A DNA stretch of 64,000 bases from Solihabitans fulvus (GTDB lineage Bacteria > Actinomycetota > Actinomycetes > Mycobacteriales > Pseudonocardiaceae), in the NCBI RefSeq assembly GCF_008386585.1, contig NZ_VUOB01000028.1, positions 62,001 to 126,000 on the forward strand, in the 5' to 3' direction. Under the pieces are notes generated by a model. It ran no database searches. It had not been told where the DNA came from and saw only the letters and a program-made list of their open reading frames with translations. Of this stretch, positions 25,156 through 34,667 are shown in pieces. The first letter of the stretch is position 1. Each line of letters opens with the position of its first letter. A program made the position numbers and the translations under genes.

Positions 25156-27261
25156 TCAACTGGGGGTGTAGGTCCACGTCGCGGTGTCGGTGTACGTCGC
25201 GCCGCCGCGCGTGCCGGTCACGGTGATCGTGTTGGGCCCCTTGGCCAGCGTGACGTTCGCCCAGCGGTAGCGGTGGTCGGTGGAGGTCACGGCGCCGCCG
25301 ACGGCCGCGCCGTTGACGGTGAGCCGCGCGCTGTCGACGGTGCCGTACACCTTCACGGTCGTGGTCGCGTCGGCGCGGTCGGTGAACCGGCGGCTGGTGA
25401 GGTAGACGAACGGGGTCGCGGTCCAGTTCGCCTTGTACCAGTAGAAGGCGTCCTTGCGGGTAGCCCGGTCGTAGGTGACGAGCCCTTTGTCGTTGCGGCC
25501 AGGGGTGTCGCCCTCGTTGCGGCCGTCCGAGGCGAAGTCGAACATGTTCCACACGAAGGTGCCCCACAGGTACTGCCTCGACTGGATCTGCGTCCAGTAG
25601 GACTCGTGGAACAGCGCCTGGTACTCCTCGGGGTGCCAGCCCGAGTTCCACACCGGCGTCGGCGGGTTGTCCTGGTGCTGGTAGATGCTCGCGCCCGCGC
25701 CGTACTCGCTGACGGCGATGGCGCGCGAGGGCTGGTTCGCGTGCAGCGTGTCCGCCCAGGAACCGAAGTCCGGCAGGGCGCCGCCGTACCAGCCGTAGTA
25801 CTTGTTGAATCCGGCGGTCGCGGTGTGCGTGATGAGGTTGCTGCCGTCGCCGCCCGCGTGCGCGTAGGTCGAGATCCGGTCGGGGTCCTCGGCGGTGACG
25901 GTGTCGGCCAGGGTCTTCAGCAGCGCGTTCGTCGCCGCGTTGTCCTGGCCCTGCTCGTTTCCGATGCCCCAGAACGCCACCGACGGGTGGTTGTAGTCCT
26001 GCCGGATCAGCTCGCGCAGCTGCTGCACGGCGTTCGCGGTGAAGGCGGCCGAGTCCGTGACGGAGTTGATCACCGGGATCTCGCTCCACACCAGGTAGCC
26101 GCGCCGGTCGGCGAGGCCGTAGACCTGTTGGCTCTGTTGGTAGTGGGCGGTGCGGATCGCGTTGACGCCCATCTCGTCCATCAGGTCGAAGTCCTGGGTG
26201 TGCTCGGCGGCGCTGACCGCCCAGCCCTGGTCGAGCCGGTCCTGGTGCAGGTTGACGCCGTGCAGCGCGAGGTGCGAGCCGTTGAGCGCGAACCCGGAGT
26301 CCGGGGCGAGGCCGAACGACCGCAGCCCGAGCGGCTCGGTGACCTCGTCGGTGACGGCGCCGCTGTCGACGTCCCGGAGCTCCACGTTCGCCTGGTACAG
26401 ATAGGGATCCGCGCGCCCGTTCCACCGGTGCGGGTTGGTCAGCGACACCGTCTGGGTCACCTGGTCGCCGGTGTGCGCGGCGACGGCGCGGGTCGCGGTG
26501 CTGGTGTCGGCGACGACGGCGCCGGTCGCGTCGGTGACGACCGTGCGGACCCGCGTGTGCCGGGTGGTGCCGCTGTTGTTCCACACCTTGGTCGTCACGT
26601 CCACGGTGGCGCTTGCCGAGGACACCGACCGCTGCCGCAGGTACACGCCGGGGCCCGCGTAGTCGAGCATCCGGATGGAGAGCGGGTCGGTGACCTCGAG
26701 GCTGACATCGCGGTAGAGGCCGCCGAACATGGTGAAGTCACCGGACAGCGGCGCGATGCCGGCGTCCCGCGCGTTGGACACCCGCACGGCGATCACGGCG
26801 TCCCCGCCCGGCACGAGCGCGTCCGTCGCGTCGAAGCGGAAGCGCGCGAAGCCGCCCTGGTGCTGGCCGAGGTGCGTGCCGTTGACCCACACGTCGGTGA
26901 CGGTGTCGGCGCCGTCGAACTGGAGCCACAGCTTCTGGCCCGCCACGGTCGGCGGCGGCGTGTAGTGCCTGCGGTACCAGCCGATCCCCCGGTAGTAGTT
27001 GTTGCCGCCGTCCTCGCCGTCCTTGGCGTTCCAGGTGTGCGGGACGGTGACGGCGGCCCACGCCGAGTCGTCGAACGTTGGCGACTCCGCGCCAGCGGCG
27101 TCGGCGCGGACGAAGCGCCAGCCGCCGTCGAGGTCGACGTGCTGGCGCGGCGACGGCGCCGTGTAACCGGCCGAGCCCTCGGCCTGCGACGAGGCCGACG
27201 CGACGAGGCCGGCGAGGCCGACGGCGACCGAGGTCAGACAGGTGAGCAGCCTGCGCCCCAC
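25156..27261 (-). CDS. Secreted GH2 beta-galactosidase
   Basis: A 701-aa exported enzyme. The signal peptide VGRRLLTCLTSVAVGLAGLV ends near SASSQA. A sugar-binding jelly-roll domain follows (WYRRHYTPP; FDGADTVTDVWVNGTHLGQH), then an Ig-like domain and the GH2 TIM barrel, with acid/base Glu in FWGIGNEQGQD and nucleophile Glu in AVSEYGAGAS. C-terminal Ig-like repeats carry TVKVYGTVDSARLTVNG. GTG 27261 is chosen over upstream starts because GGGAGG lies 4 bp before it and the signal peptide begins there. It heads a two-gene unit with the GH35 gene. Confidence 0.92.
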   Translation of the reverse strand: MGRRLLTCLTSVAVGLAGLVASASSQAEGSAGYTAPSPRQHVDLDGGWRFVRADAAGAESPTFDDSAWAAVTVPHTWNAKDGEDGGNNYYRGIGWYRRHYTPPPTVAGQKLWLQFDGADTVTDVWVNGTHLGQHQGGFARFRFDATDALVPGGDAVIAVRVSNARDAGIAPLSGDFTMFGGLYRDVSLEVTDPLSIRMLDYAGPGVYLRQRSVSSASATVDVTTKVWNNSGTTRHTRVRTVVTDATGAVVADTSTATRAVAAHTGDQVTQTVSLTNPHRWNGRADPYLYQANVELRDVDSGAVTDEVTEPLGLRSFGLAPDSGFALNGSHLALHGVNLHQDRLDQGWAVSAAEHTQDFDLMDEMGVNAIRTAHYQQSQQVYGLADRRGYLVWSEIPVINSVTDSAAFTANAVQQLRELIRQDYNHPSVAFWGIGNEQGQDNAATNALLKTLADTVTAEDPDRISTYAHAGGDGSNLITHTATAGFNKYYGWYGGALPDFGSWADTLHANQPSRAIAVSEYGAGASIYQHQDNPPTPVWNSGWHPEEYQALFHESYWTQIQSRQYLWGTFVWNMFDFASDGRNEGDTPGRNDKGLVTYDRATRKDAFYWYKANWTATPFVYLTSRRFTDRADATTTVKVYGTVDSARLTVNGAAVGGAVTSTDHRYRWANVTLAKGPNTITVTGTRGGATYTDTATWTYTPS

Positions 27262-27441
27262 GGGACCTCCCGCTGAGTGTTCGCGTGACTCGTGCCGGGA
27301 GCCTAGCGCGCAGAACTGCACACAAGAGAAAGATTTCACTCATAAGTACGCACGGAAATTCATGCTTGTGAACAACGACTGTGCGGCGGCGGCCGTGTCA
27401 ACACCGTTCACCGCAAGGATGTCGGCACGGCCGCCGTCCCG
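27262..27441. promoter_or_regulatory. Relatively AT-rich promoter region of the galactosidase pair
   Basis: 180 bp between the GH2 start and the stop of the S9/hydrolase fusion gene. It holds short dyads, GAAA-GA-TTTC (about 27328-27337) and TTGT-GA-ACAA (about 27366-27375), and a TTGACA hexamer on the - strand at 27401-27396 without a convincing -10 partner. A sugar-responsive operator here is plausible but not demonstrated. Confidence 0.4.
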
Positions 27442-30400
27442 TCAGGACACCTTCGGCGTCGCACGCGCCCCGAGGTGCACGTACGGCTCCCCGGTCGGCA
27501 ACGTGTAGAAGGTGACCGGCGTCCAGGTTCGGATTCCCGCCGCCAGGAACACGAACTGCGTGTCGGTGATCGGCACCAGGTCGTACTCCTGCGTCGGTTC
27601 CGGGAAGAGCGCGGCGAGCGGCCCGGTGACGGTCTGCCGAAGCCGCAGTCCGTCGTCGGTGGCGAGCACCTCGAGGCGCGCGCCGGCCCGTTCGTAGACA
27701 CCGAGATGACGCCGCGCGTCGACGGTGGGCGGGACGGCGGCCGGCTCAAGCGGGCGCGGCATCCGCACGCCGGCCAGTTCGGCGAAGATCTCGCCGAACA
27801 GCTCGATGTACAGATCGCGGGCGTTGCCGCCGTTGGTGAGCAGCGTGACCGCGAGCCCCTGCTCCGGCAGCACGCGCAGGTACGCCGACTGGCCGATCGT
27901 GTTGCCGTCGTGGCCGATGAGCCGCCTGCCGTTCCAGTCGAAGCGGATCCAGCCAAGGCCCCAGGAGTCGCCGAGGACGTGCTTGTCCGGCAGGTCGGCC
28001 TGCTTGTGGGTCATCGCCGCCGAGGACTCCTCGCTGAGCACCCGCGCACCGTTCGCGGCGAGGCCACCGGCCAGGTGCATCCGCGCGAAGGCGAGCACGT
28101 CCCCGGTCGTCGAGGTGACTAGGCCCGCCGGGCCGGCCGAGCGGGGCAGGCCCCAGGTCGACACGGGCGCTGGCTCGTCGTCGCCCTTCGCCACGTGGCC
28201 GACCGCGGCGCGGAACAGCAGCGCCTCCTCGGGGAGCGTGACGGTGTGCGCCAGGCCGAGCGGAGTGAACAGCCGCTCCCGGAGGGCGGCGTCCCAGGTC
28301 AGGCCGGTCAGCTTCTCGATCACCCTGCCAAGCAGGTTGAATCCCGAGTTGCAGTAGGAAAAAGTCGCGCCGAGCGGATGGTTCTGGCCCGCCTGGTCGA
28401 GCAGGTCGACGTACCGTTCGAGGCAGTCGTCGCCTCGGCCGGTGTCGGTGAACACGTCGCCGTCGATGCCGCTGGTGTGGGTCAGCAGGTGCCGCAGGGT
28501 CACCTGCTTGGCCACGTCCGGATCGGCCAGCCGCAGCTCCGGCAGCACGTCGACGATCGGCGCGTCCAGGTCGATCAGGCCCTCGTCGGCCAGCTGCATC
28601 GCCACGGTCGCCGTCCACACCTTGGTGATGGAGCCGATCTGGAACAGCGAGTCGTCGGTGACCTCGACGCCGGTGGCCTTGTTCAGCACGCCGCAGCTGA
28701 CCCGCGTCTCCTCGGCCGAGTCGACGCGCGCAATGCCAAGCGCCGCACCGGGAACGCGGTGCTTGCTGGCCAGCTCGGTGAGGCGTCGCCGCCAGTGCGC
28801 CGCCTCGATCGGCACCCGCGCCGCGCCGCCGGGCGCACCCGCGTGGCGCTCCACCCAGTCGACGACGCGCCGGTTGAGGTCCACTCGGTGCGACGGCGGC
28901 CCGTCGAGGATGAACAGGTGCGAACTGCCGGGATAGAGCACCATCCTGGTCGGCACGCCCCGCTCGCGCAGCGCGGTGAACCACTGCTCGGCCTGGCCGA
29001 CCGGGCAACGCACGTCCTCCCCACCCTGCACGATCAGCGTCGGCGTGCGCACCTGCTCGACTCGGGCCAGCGGCGACAGCGTCGCGTAGTTCGCCTCGGC
29101 CGCCCACGGCGTGCCGCCCAACTCGCCGACGCCGAGGTAGTGCCCCGCGTCGGAGGTCCCGGCCATGCTGGTCAGGTCGCTGACCACGCCGCCGGCGACC
29201 GCCGCGGCGAACCGGTCATCGCGGCTGGTCAGGTAGCAGGTCATGAACCCGCCGTAGCTGTAGCCGGCCACGGCAAGCCGACGCGCGTCCGCGACGCCCT
29301 CGGCGACGAGCTGGTCGAGCGGTTCGAGGAAGTCGCGCGCGTCGGCCAGCCCCCAGGCGCCCAGCGCCGCGGTGAAGAACTCCGTGCCGTAGCCGTCGCT
29401 GCCGCGCGGATTGAGCAGCAGCACCGCCCATCCGCGCGCGGCCAGCACCTGGTGGTATGGGTGGATTCGGTCGGCCGAGCCGTTCCACGCGTTGTGCGGG
29501 CCGCCGTGGATGTCCAGCAGCAGCGGCAGGGCGCCGGTGCGGGCGGGGTCGCGCAACAGCCAGCCTTGCACGACCGTGCCGTCGGCGATGGTGAACTCGC
29601 GCTCCTCGTGCGCGAACAACTCGACGTCGCCGGTGGCCGCGCCGTGCTTGGTGCGCACGTGCGTCGTCCCGTCGGCCAGGTCGACGGTCGCGATCTCGCC
29701 GAACGAGGTCGCGGTGGCGAGGACGACCGCCGCCGCGTCGCCCGCGACGGTCAGCCCGGACACGACGTTTCCCGCGCCGCCGACGACGAGCCTCGGCACG
29801 CCGCCCGCGACGTCGACCGCGTAGAGGTGGGTGCATCCCCTGTCGCGCACGCAGAACAGCACGCCGAGGCCGCCCTCGGTGAGCTGCGGCAGCCCGCCGG
29901 GGTAGCCGGACCCGCCCGGCATCACGTTGCGGTCCAAGGACACCGCGAGGTCGACCGGGTCGCCGCCGGCCAGCGGTACCCGCAGCAGACCGACGTGCCC
30001 GACCGCGGTGTCGCGCCTGCCGACGACCAGCAGCGCCCTGCCGTCCTCGGTCCAGGCCACCGGGCCCGCCATGCCGTCGCCGGAGCCCACCAGCCTCGGC
30101 TCGGCGGCGCGCGCGGCCGGGTCGAGCACGTAGGCCCCTGAGCGGAACGTGAGGTCGCTGTCGGCGTCCCTGGCCGCCGAGAACGCCAGCAGGGCGCCGT
30201 CCGGCGACCAGGCGGGATCGCCCGCGTGCCAGTCGCCCGAGGTGACCTGCCGGACCTCGCCAGTGCCGACGTCGAGGACGTGCAGGTGCCTGCGCACGGT
30301 CCGCAGCAGCCCGGCGCCGTCCGCCTTGAAGTCCAGCCGGTCCGCCACGATCGGCGCGTTCGGCCCCGGCGCGTCGTCGCCCGCGGCGAGATCGACCGGT

Positions 30401-30774
30401 GCCGCGAAGGCGATGCTGCCGCCGTCCGGGCTCCACACCGGCGCGCCCGCGCCGAGCGGGAGCGTGCCGGCCTGCTCGGCCTCGCCGCCGGCCGAGGGCA
30501 GCAGCCACAGTTGCGGCGGGCCGTCCTTGGCGCGCAGGAACGCGATCCTGGTGCCGTCCGGAGACCAGGTCGGCGCCAGGTCGGTGGGGCCGTTGGTCAG
30601 CCTGCGGGCGTCCCCGCCCTCGGCGGGGACCTGCCAGAGAGCGCGGGTGTCCCGGTCCGCTTCCCGGTCGGTCGTGCGCAGCACGTACACGATCCGGCTG
30701 CCGTCCGGTGACAGCGACGGCTGCTCGGGGATGGCGAAGTCGTACAGGTCGTCGATGCCAAGGCGTCGGGTCAT
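27442..30774 (-). CDS. S9 prolyl-oligopeptidase fused to a class-C-type serine hydrolase
   Basis: A 1110-aa cytoplasmic two-enzyme fusion without signal peptide. Residues 1-640 form an S9C acylaminoacyl-peptidase-like protein: WD40-like beta-propeller repeats (PTWSPDGTRIAFLRA; PAWSPDGALLAFSA), then an alpha/beta hydrolase with nucleophile Ser in VAGYSYGGFMTCY, Asp in GGEDVRCPVGQ and His in YPGSSHLF. Residues 660-1110 form a beta-lactamase/D-aminopeptidase-like domain with SxxK in IGSITKVW, YxN in SYCNSG and HxG in IGHDGNT. The ATG at 30774 overlaps the ABC ATPase stop by 4 bp. Location at the end of an oligopeptide importer operon implies intracellular breakdown of imported, possibly D-residue, peptides. 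Both halves are in frame with no stop. Confidence 0.9.
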   Translation of the reverse strand: MTRRLGIDDLYDFAIPEQPSLSPDGSRIVYVLRTTDREADRDTRALWQVPAEGGDARRLTNGPTDLAPTWSPDGTRIAFLRAKDGPPQLWLLPSAGGEAEQAGTLPLGAGAPVWSPDGGSIAFAAPVDLAAGDDAPGPNAPIVADRLDFKADGAGLLRTVRRHLHVLDVGTGEVRQVTSGDWHAGDPAWSPDGALLAFSAARDADSDLTFRSGAYVLDPAARAAEPRLVGSGDGMAGPVAWTEDGRALLVVGRRDTAVGHVGLLRVPLAGGDPVDLAVSLDRNVMPGGSGYPGGLPQLTEGGLGVLFCVRDRGCTHLYAVDVAGGVPRLVVGGAGNVVSGLTVAGDAAAVVLATATSFGEIATVDLADGTTHVRTKHGAATGDVELFAHEEREFTIADGTVVQGWLLRDPARTGALPLLLDIHGGPHNAWNGSADRIHPYHQVLAARGWAVLLLNPRGSDGYGTEFFTAALGAWGLADARDFLEPLDQLVAEGVADARRLAVAGYSYGGFMTCYLTSRDDRFAAAVAGGVVSDLTSMAGTSDAGHYLGVGELGGTPWAAEANYATLSPLARVEQVRTPTLIVQGGEDVRCPVGQAEQWFTALRERGVPTRMVLYPGSSHLFILDGPPSHRVDLNRRVVDWVERHAGAPGGAARVPIEAAHWRRRLTELASKHRVPGAALGIARVDSAEETRVSCGVLNKATGVEVTDDSLFQIGSITKVWTATVAMQLADEGLIDLDAPIVDVLPELRLADPDVAKQVTLRHLLTHTSGIDGDVFTDTGRGDDCLERYVDLLDQAGQNHPLGATFSYCNSGFNLLGRVIEKLTGLTWDAALRERLFTPLGLAHTVTLPEEALLFRAAVGHVAKGDDEPAPVSTWGLPRSAGPAGLVTSTTGDVLAFARMHLAGGLAANGARVLSEESSAAMTHKQADLPDKHVLGDSWGLGWIRFDWNGRRLIGHDGNTIGQSAYLRVLPEQGLAVTLLTNGGNARDLYIELFGEIFAELAGVRMPRPLEPAAVPPTVDARRHLGVYERAGARLEVLATDDGLRLRQTVTGPLAALFPEPTQEYDLVPITDTQFVFLAAGIRTWTPVTFYTLPTGEPYVHLGARATPKVS

Positions 30775-31760
30775 GACGCGCTGCCTCCTCGTGGGATTGC
30801 GGTCGGTGCGAGGTCGCTCGCGGTGAAGTGGCAGGCCGCCCGATGGCGTCGGCGCGCCGCGCCCTCGGCCGGGTCCTCGCTGACGCAGACGGTGCGGTCG
30901 ACGTGCACGAGCGGGCCGATCGGGCAGCGGGGGTGGTAGCGGCAGCCGCTCGGCGGGTGGTGCGGGTCGGCGGGTTCGGTGTCGGCGAGGTCGCCGAGGT
31001 CGCCGTCGAACAGGGACGAGTGCGCGGATGGCGCCGCGGCGAGCAGCTCCCGGGTGTAGCGGTGCTGCGGGTCGGTGAGCACCTGCTCGGCCGGCCCGAC
31101 CTCGACGATGCGCCCGAGGTACATCACCGCGATCTGGTCGCTGAGGTAGCGCACCACGGCGAGGTTGTGCGAGATGAACAGCATCGACAGGTTCAGCCGT
31201 CGTTGCAGGGAGCGGACCAGGTTGAGCACGGCGCCCTGCACCGACACGTCGAGCGCCGAGGTGATCTCGTCGGCGATCAGCACGTCCGGCCGGCCGGCCA
31301 GCGCGCGGGCCAGCGCCACGCGCTGCCGCTGCCCGCCGGACAGGTGCCCCGGCAGCGTCGCGGCGCGGTCCGGGTCGAGGTTGACCAGTTCGAGCAGCCG
31401 GGCCACCTCGGCGCGGCGGCCGGCCGAGCCCCGGTGCGCGCCCCTCGGCATCGCCTCGGTGATCGACTCGCCGATGCTCATCCTCGGGTCGAGCGAGGAG
31501 TACGGGTCCTGGAACACCAGCTGCAACGGCCGCCGCCGGGGCAGGCCGCGCACGTCCGCGCCGCCGAGCAGCACCCGTCCCGCGCTGACCGGGGCCAGCC
31601 CGACGGCGGCCCGCGCCAGCGTCGACTTGCCCGATCCCGACTCCCCGACCAGCCCGACCACCTGTCCGGCCGGGACGGTGAGGCTGACCTGGTCGACCGC
31701 GGTCAGGCCGCGCCTGCCGCCGTAGCGGACGCTCACCGCGTCGAACATGAGCTCGCTCAT
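30771..31760 (-). CDS. Oligopeptide ABC transporter ATP-binding protein (DppF/OppF type)
   Basis: A 329-aa ATPase: Walker A GLVGESGSGKSTLARA, Q-loop VFQDPYSSLDPRMS, signature LSGGQRQRVALARAL, Walker B VLIADEITSALD, H-loop FISHNLAVV. The C-terminal oligopeptide-specific extension contains HPPSGCRYHPRCPI with the Cys pattern typical of the family. ATG 31760 follows GGAGGT and overlaps the upstream fusion gene stop by 4 bp. It works with the permease-ATPase fusion, permease and binding protein upstream. Confidence 0.92.
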   Translation of the reverse strand: MSELMFDAVSVRYGGRRGLTAVDQVSLTVPAGQVVGLVGESGSGKSTLARAAVGLAPVSAGRVLLGGADVRGLPRRRPLQLVFQDPYSSLDPRMSIGESITEAMPRGAHRGSAGRRAEVARLLELVNLDPDRAATLPGHLSGGQRQRVALARALAGRPDVLIADEITSALDVSVQGAVLNLVRSLQRRLNLSMLFISHNLAVVRYLSDQIAVMYLGRIVEVGPAEQVLTDPQHRYTRELLAAAPSAHSSLFDGDLGDLADTEPADPHHPPSGCRYHPRCPIGPLVHVDRTVCVSEDPAEGAARRRHRAACHFTASDLAPTAIPRGGSAS

Positions 31761-33685
31761 TCGGCACCTCCTGCGGTCACGGCTTCCCTGGCACGCTCCG
31801 GGGCGGCGTCCTCCTGCGGATGCCAGCAGGCGACGCGGTGCGCGGCTGTCACGGACTCCAGCACCGGATCCTCGACCAGGCACTGGTCGGTGGCGGCCGG
31901 GCACCTGGCGGCGAACGCGCAGCCTGCCGGCACCCGGTCCGGCTCCGGCGGCCGCCCCGGGATCACCGTCAGCGGTTCCGCGCGGTCGGTGTCCAGCTCC
32001 AGCGTCGCGGCCAGCAGCGCCCTGGTGTACGGGTGCCGGGGGCCGGCCGCCAGGTCGCCGGTCAGCAGGTCCTCCACGACGCGGCCCGCGTACATGACCA
32101 GCATCCGGTCGCAGGTCTGGGACACGACGGCGATGTCGTGGCTGATCAACAGAATCGCCGTGTCCCCTTCGGTCCGCGTCCGCGCCAGCAGGCGCAGCAG
32201 CTGCCGCTGCACGGTGACGTCCAGCGCGGTCGTCGGTTCGTCGGCGATGATCAGCCTCGGTTCGCCCATCAGGCCCATGCCGATCATCGCGCGTTGCCGC
32301 ATGCCGCCGGAGAACTCGTGCGGATACTGCCGCGCGCGCCGCTCCGCCGCCGGTATCCGCACCGAGCGCAGCCGGCCGACGGCCCGCTCGAACGCCTTGC
32401 GCCTCGGCAGGCCCTGGTGCTGCTCGGACACCTCCGCGAGCTGCCGCCCGATCCGCCTCGTCGGGTTGAAGGAGGTCATCGGGTCCTGGAAGACCATCGC
32501 CAGCGACGTGCCGAGCAGCCCGCGCAGCTCCCGCTCCGGGGTGGTCAGCAGCGGCGTTCCCGCGAACTCCAGCCGGTCGGCGGTCACCACGCCTGGCGTC
32601 TCGACCAGCCGGGACACCGCGAGCCCGGTCAGGCTCTTCCCCGACCCGGACTCGCCGACCACGCCGACCGCCTCGCCCGCACGCACGGTGAAGCTGACGC
32701 CCCGCACCGGCACGGTCCAGCCGGACGGGCGCGGGAAGGCCACCTGGAGGTTCTCCACCACCAACAGGGCGTCGTCGCCGTGTTCCTCGGCGGCGGCGGT
32801 GCCGGCCGCCGGCACGGACCGGCGACCGATCCTGGCCGACCTGGTGCGCACACCGACCACCCCGGCGACGGCCTCGCCGACCAGGTTGAAGGCCAGGCCC
32901 GCGAGCACCACCGCCACGCCCGGCGCCAGCGCGGCCGCCGGGTTCAGGTAGATCCCGTCAAGGCCCTCGTTGAGCAGCCTGCCCCAGTCGAAGTCGGGCG
33001 CCTGCACGCCGATGCCGAGGAACGACAGGCCGGCGAACGCGAGCAGGGCGGCGCCCGCTCCGATGGTCGCGTTCACCACCAACGGCTCGCCGATGTTGGG
33101 CAGCACATGCCGGACCAGCAACCGGATCCGGCCGACGCCAGCGACCTTCGCGGCCGACACGAAGTCGCGGCCGACCACCGACGCGGCCAGCGTCTGGGCC
33201 AGCCTGGCGAAGCTGGGCGCCATGGCGAACGCGATCGCCAGCACCGCGCCGTGCGTGCCGACCCCGAAGATCACCGCGAAGAACAACGCCAGCAACAGCC
33301 CGGGAAACGCGACCGCGATGGTCACCACCGAGATCACCAGCCGACCAGCCGCGCGCGGCAGCACCGAGGGCAGGGCGCCGAGGACGAGGCCGACCGTCAC
33401 CCCGATCACCGTGGCCAGCACCGCGAGAGTGACCGAGAGCCTGGTCGCCACCAGCACGCGGAACAGGATGTCGCGGCCGAGGGAGTCGGTGCCGAGCAGG
33501 TGCGTGCCGGACGGACCCTGGCCGATCGCGTCCGTGTCGACCGCGAAAGCCCTGTCCTGCCACAGGATCGGCGCCAGCACCGCGAGCGCGACCACCAGCG
33601 TCAACAGGACGATCGAGCACGCGCCGAGCGGCGTGCGCGCCGCGGCGAGCCACTTCGAGCCGCGCCGTCCCACTCCTGTCGCCAT
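31757..33685 (-). CDS. Dipeptide/oligopeptide ABC transporter permease-ATPase fusion (DppC-DppD)
   Basis: A 642-aa fusion. Residues 1-290 are a DppC-type permease with about six helices and the BPD_transp_1 EAA-like loop SAAKVAGVGRIRLLVRHVLP. Residues 300-642 are a DppD-type ATPase: Walker A GVVGESGSGKSLTGLA, Q-loop VFQDPMTSFNPT, signature FSGGMRQRAMIGMGL, Walker B LIIADEPTTALD, H-loop LISHDIAVV, and the GCAFAARCPAATDQC tail. Such fusions occur in other actinobacteria. The start is ATG 33685, with the upstream permease stop 2 bp away. Confidence 0.92.
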   Translation of the reverse strand: MATGVGRRGSKWLAAARTPLGACSIVLLTLVVALAVLAPILWQDRAFAVDTDAIGQGPSGTHLLGTDSLGRDILFRVLVATRLSVTLAVLATVIGVTVGLVLGALPSVLPRAAGRLVISVVTIAVAFPGLLLALFFAVIFGVGTHGAVLAIAFAMAPSFARLAQTLAASVVGRDFVSAAKVAGVGRIRLLVRHVLPNIGEPLVVNATIGAGAALLAFAGLSFLGIGVQAPDFDWGRLLNEGLDGIYLNPAAALAPGVAVVLAGLAFNLVGEAVAGVVGVRTRSARIGRRSVPAAGTAAAEEHGDDALLVVENLQVAFPRPSGWTVPVRGVSFTVRAGEAVGVVGESGSGKSLTGLAVSRLVETPGVVTADRLEFAGTPLLTTPERELRGLLGTSLAMVFQDPMTSFNPTRRIGRQLAEVSEQHQGLPRRKAFERAVGRLRSVRIPAAERRARQYPHEFSGGMRQRAMIGMGLMGEPRLIIADEPTTALDVTVQRQLLRLLARTRTEGDTAILLISHDIAVVSQTCDRMLVMYAGRVVEDLLTGDLAAGPRHPYTRALLAATLELDTDRAEPLTVIPGRPPEPDRVPAGCAFAARCPAATDQCLVEDPVLESVTAAHRVACWHPQEDAAPERAREAVTAGGAE

Positions 33686-33686
33686 C

Positions 33687-34667
33687 TCAGCTCTCCCGGA
33701 TCGTCGAACGCGGATCGAGCAGCGCCAGCAGCACGTCGATCACCAGGTTCACCAGCAGCACCCCGACGCCGTAGACGAGCACGATGCCCTGCACCAGCGG
33801 GTAGTCCTTCTGCAGGATCGACTGCACGATCGTCGAGCCGAGGCCGGGCCAGGCGAAGACGTTCTCCACCAGCACCGTGCCGGCGACCATGCCGGTCAGC
33901 ATCAGCCCGCCGAGCGTGAGCGTCGCGGTCAGCGCGTTGGGCAGCGCGTGCCGCACGTACACCAGCCGCGCCGGCAACCGTTTCGCGCGCGCCGTGCGGA
34001 TGAAGTCGTTGCCCAGCACGGACAGCATCTCCACCCGCACGACCCGCGACAGCACCGCGGCCGGGCCGATCGCCAGCGCGGCGACGGGCAGCACGAACGC
34101 GCTCGCGTCACCGCGCCCGGCCACCGGGAACCAGCCGAGCGCGACGGCGAACAGCGCGACCAACCCCACCGCCACCAGGAACTCCGGGACGGCGGCCAGC
34201 AACACCGTCGTCGAGGTGAACCCCAGCTCGACGCCGCGCCGCCGGCCTCCCCTGGTCAGCACCGCGAAGACGACACCAACTGGGACGGCGACCACGACGA
34301 CCACCGCGAACGCCAGCACCGCCAGCTTCAGCGTGCCGGGCAGCCGGTCGCCGATCACCTGCGCCACCGGCAGACCGCTCGACATCGACGTGCCGAAGTC
34401 GCCGGTGAACAGGCCGCGGAGGTAGTGGCCGTACTGCACCCACAGCGGGTCGTCCAGCCCGAGCGCCTGCCGCCGGGCGTTCACCAGCTCGACGGGCGCG
34501 GTCATGCCGAGCGCCGCGCGGACCGGATCGCCGGGGACCAGCTGGATCATCAGGAACGCCGTGCTCGCCAGCACCCACAGGGAGACGACGAACCGGCCAA
34601 GGCGGCGTCCGGCGAAGGACAGCCAGGGGTTGTCCCGGATGCCGGCCGACGCGACCGCCGCGGTCAT
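33687..34667 (-). CDS. Dipeptide/oligopeptide ABC transporter permease (DppB type)
   Basis: A 326-aa membrane protein with six helices. The N-terminal region has the family signature LVPGDPVRAALG, and the EAA-like loop is DFIRTARAKRLPARLVYVRH. The binding-protein stop and this ATG share one base (TGATG), so translation is coupled. It pairs with the permease half of the downstream fusion to form the channel. Confidence 0.92.
   Translation of the reverse strand: MTAAVASAGIRDNPWLSFAGRRLGRFVVSLWVLASTAFLMIQLVPGDPVRAALGMTAPVELVNARRQALGLDDPLWVQYGHYLRGLFTGDFGTSMSSGLPVAQVIGDRLPGTLKLAVLAFAVVVVVAVPVGVVFAVLTRGGRRRGVELGFTSTTVLLAAVPEFLVAVGLVALFAVALGWFPVAGRGDASAFVLPVAALAIGPAAVLSRVVRVEMLSVLGNDFIRTARAKRLPARLVYVRHALPNALTATLTLGGLMLTGMVAGTVLVENVFAWPGLGSTIVQSILQKDYPLVQGIVLVYGVGVLLVNLVIDVLLALLDPRSTIRES

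Noticed and set aside
21707..25171. 1154-codon + strand frame opposite the sensor kinase and GH35 gene
   Set aside because: A shadow of high third-position GC; no recognisable motif, ribosome site or domain.
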